A stretch of DNA of 7,106 bases, from assembly GCA_050945275.1 (NCBI GenBank), contig JBMNSQ010000092.1:1-7106 (forward strand), in the 5' to 3' direction. Shown one piece after another: positions 6,151 through 7,106 of this stretch. The position numbers and the translations under genes are program-made. The notes under the pieces are model-generated. The model saw nothing but the letters and a program-made list of their open reading frames with translations, made no database searches and had not been told where the DNA came from. This DNA comes from JAAYWY01 sp050945275. Lineage in GTDB: Bacteria; Bacillota; DTU030; DUMP01. Within the stretch, counting starts at the first letter, position 1. Each line of letters opens with the position of its first letter.

Positions 6151-6236
6151 TTAAATAACCATCCCTCCCACCTGATTAATCGGTCGAGGTGTAGCCGCTC
6201 TTTTTTACAGCCTGTCAAAGGCATGGCCAAAGCTTC

Positions 6237-6419
6237 TCAGAGCTGGGCTGTTTGTTGTAGCGCTATTATTAGTTGGTCAAGTTTAAGGCTTAGCTTATAA
6301 ACGTCACCGGATCGTAAACGGGCTGGGTTGGTGCTAACTAGACGATGCAACTTAACCCGCAAGTCTTCGATTTCGTCATCTAACTGCTGAACTTGGGCGT
6401 ACCTTTGTTCGACAGACAA
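6237..6419 (-). CDS. Spo0E-like aspartyl-phosphate phosphatase
   Basis: This is a predicted small phosphatase of the Spo0E family. Family members remove phosphate from Spo0A~P and so delay sporulation. The 60-residue product fits the two-helix fold: helix 1 about 7-28 (VQQLDDEIEDLRVKLHRLV) and helix 2 about 39-57. Helix 2 carries the family signature as SLKLD (44-48), followed by QLI, compared with the usual SQELD. The length is typical for short clostridial and Bacillus members. The start is TTG at 6419. AAGGAGG lies on the minus strand near 6431-6437, about 11 bases upstream, and no in-frame ATG or GTG lies between. A sigma-A-like promoter about 240 bases upstream probably drives it with the 67-residue gene. 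Its target could be Spo0A or another response regulator. Confidence 0.78.
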   Translation of the reverse strand: MSVEQRYAQVQQLDDEIEDLRVKLHRLVSTNPARLRSGDVYKLSLKLDQLIIALQQTAQL

Positions 6420-6658
6420 CGTGTGCTCAACCTCCTTCCCGAACTGCCGATGTAGGTAAGTGTTGTTACGCTTCCTGCATCAACACAAACATACCATGTT
6501 CTGACAGTCGGTTGCGCCACTGGCTCTTCTCAGCCCAGACGCCCAGCTAGAGGCTGAAATTCATGGCTCCTGTACAGCTCATGGGTAAAATTAAATATTA
6601 CATCTACAGATAGATTTGAAGTGTTTCGGTTTCCAGGTTTTTTCCATCATATGACATT
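6420..6658. other. Non-coding leader of the spo0E-like gene
   Basis: If the minus-strand promoter at 6659-6686 is used, about 230 bases of untranslated leader precede the TTG start, which is long for such a small gene. I see only minor elements: a hairpin ATCTA/TAGAT near 6601-6614, the palindrome TCATATGA near 6647-6654, a CAGCC/GGCTG pairing near 6531-6556 and an 11-codon open frame at 6547-6582 with a poor ribosome site. No recognised riboswitch is apparent. Confidence 0.4.
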
Positions 6659-6686
6659 ATTATACAGCAATGGTAGAGATTTGCAA
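6659..6686 (-). promoter_or_regulatory. Sigma-A-like promoter toward the spo0E-like gene
   Basis: On the minus strand, TTGCAA (complement of 6681-6686) and a consensus TATAAT (complement of 6659-6664) are separated by 16 bases. It is back to back with the mfd promoter. The two -35 boxes are only 25 bases apart. Confidence 0.6.
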
Positions 6687-6697
6687 GAGGGATTTTT

Positions 6698-6729
6698 CCG
6701 TTTTAGTCGACTTGCACCGTTTTTAGTCG
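6698..6729. repeat. Direct repeats around the mfd -35 box
   Basis: CCGTTTTAGTCG (6698-6709) recurs as CCGTTTTTAGTCG (6717-6729). Starts are 19 and ends 20 bases apart, about two DNA helical turns. The second copy overlaps the end of the mfd -35 hexamer, and the first lies between the two divergent -35 boxes. This is a plausible tandem binding site for a regulator. I do not recognise the motif. Confidence 0.5.
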
Positions 6730-6740
6730 CCAGGTATAAT
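6712..6740 (+). promoter_or_regulatory. Sigma-A-like promoter of mfd
   Basis: TTGCAC (6712-6717) and a consensus TATAAT (6735-6740) are separated by exactly 17 bases. Transcription should start near G6747, leaving a leader of about 89 bases before mfd. Confidence 0.8.
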
Positions 6741-6747
6741 TAACTTG

Positions 6748-6822
6748 GATAACAGCCACTATTGTCGGTGTCGGGCTGTTTGTCCGGGGTAGGCCTGACC
6801 AACAGGCCCTTTTGCTGTTGGT
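6748..6822 (+). promoter_or_regulatory. mfd leader with mutually exclusive hairpins
   Basis: Hairpin A pairs AACAGCC (6751-6757) with GGCTGTT (6774-6780). Hairpin B pairs GGCCTG (6792-6797) with CAGGCC (6803-6808), loop ACCAA, followed by CTTTTG. Hairpin C pairs ACCAACAG (6798-6805) with CTGTTGGT (6815-6822). A fourth pairing joins GGGCTGTT (6773-6780) to AACAGGCCC (6801-6809) with one bulge. B and C share 6798-6805, and the fourth competes with A and B. This resembles attenuator layouts, although the T-run after B is only four bases. Confidence 0.45.
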
Positions 6823-6835
6823 ACAAACGGAGGGA

Positions 6836-7106
6836 ATGGTGTTGTTCCAAGAAAGAAAAGGTAGTGAACTAACGTCTCTATGCGCTAAGGTTGACCAAGG
6901 TATAGATGAGCTTATGGTTCACGGCTTAAGTGGTGCTCAAAAAGCATATGTGGCTTCTATTATTTTGGCACAAAAACGTCGTCCGGCCCTATACCTTACT
7001 TCTAACTTGCAACAAGCGGAGACGATGGCTGAAGACTTAGCTGCTTTTTTACCGGGGGCGTCAATAGAAGTCTATCCCCCGGCTGAAGTATTGCCGTACG
7101 AATATT
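6836..7106 (+). CDS. mfd: Transcription-repair coupling factor Mfd, N-terminal part
   Basis: Mfd is a DNA translocase that removes RNA polymerase stalled at lesions and recruits UvrA for nucleotide excision repair. Only 90 of about 1150-1200 expected residues are here, and the frame is open at the right edge. They match the UvrB-homology module at the Mfd N-terminus. VHGLSGAQKAYVAS (28-41) is the degenerate Walker A region typical of Mfd, lacking the GKT of active ATPases. RRPALYLTSNLQQAETMAEDLAAF (48-71) and VYPPAEVLPYEY (79-90) are also typical. The start is uncertain among adjacent in-frame codons. ATG 6836 lies only two bases after GGAGG (6829-6833), while GTG 6839 and TTG 6842 have five and eight bases. 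A sigma-A-like promoter and a structured leader precede it. Confidence 0.9.
   Translation, partial: MVLFQERKGSELTSLCAKVDQGIDELMVHGLSGAQKAYVASIILAQKRRPALYLTSNLQQAETMAEDLAAFLPGASIEVYPPAEVLPYEY

Noticed and set aside
5965..6300. A 111-codon + strand frame whose N-terminal part (DEGGYLVCTELEEV) faintly resembles HicB-type antitoxins
   Set aside because: It lacks a ribosome binding site and starts at a TTG. It also runs antisense through the 67-residue gene and half of the well-supported Spo0E-like gene. There is no HicA partner nearby. The likeness is short and probably chance.
6547..6582. An 11-codon minus-strand upstream ORF in the spo0E-like leader
   Set aside because: The first ATG has no ribosome binding site, and the inner ATG has AGGAG only two bases away. 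Nothing suggests a regulatory peptide.

Overview
The window looks like chromosome from an endospore-forming Gram-positive bacterium of the Firmicutes, more likely clostridial than Bacillus. The evidence is strong AGGAGG-type ribosome binding sites, a lipoprotein-anchored solute-binding protein, intrinsic terminators with U-runs, a Spo0E-type phosphatase and a SleB-family cell-wall hydrolase. Base composition appears roughly balanced. I cannot place it to genus.

Left edge (1-252): about 68 bases of unassigned sequence end at a strong multi-tier intrinsic terminator (69-135). The leader of the transport operon follows, with an inverted repeat and a three-codon mini-ORF that overlaps the first start codon.

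Transport operon (253-4766, + strand): five tightly packed genes encode a complete branched-chain (hydrophobic) amino acid ABC importer in the order livK-livH-livM-livG-livF. The lipoprotein LivK captures substrate outside the membrane, LivH and LivM form the channel, and LivG and LivF are the two ATPases. livM/livG and livG/livF overlap. The only sizeable gap, between livK and livH, holds a strong stem-loop that could set the binding protein to permease ratio.

Convergent junction (4767-4969): two clear hairpins and one weaker one end the liv operon and the oppositely oriented hydrolase gene.

Minus-strand block (4970-6419): a secreted LysM plus SleB-type hydrolase has its own sigma-A-like promoter. 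Upstream of it is a probable two-gene unit, a Spo0E-like phosphatase gene followed by a 67-residue protein of unknown function, closed by a strong terminator.

Divergent region and right edge (6420-7106): back-to-back sigma-A-like promoters serve the spo0E-like gene and mfd. Direct repeats lie around the mfd -35 box, and the mfd leader can form mutually exclusive hairpins. The first 90 codons of mfd (transcription-repair coupling factor) run off the right edge.

I found no phage, transposon, CRISPR, tRNA or rRNA signal and no obviously new multi-gene system. The best leads are the mfd leader, the shared divergent promoter region and the unknown small gene beside spo0E.
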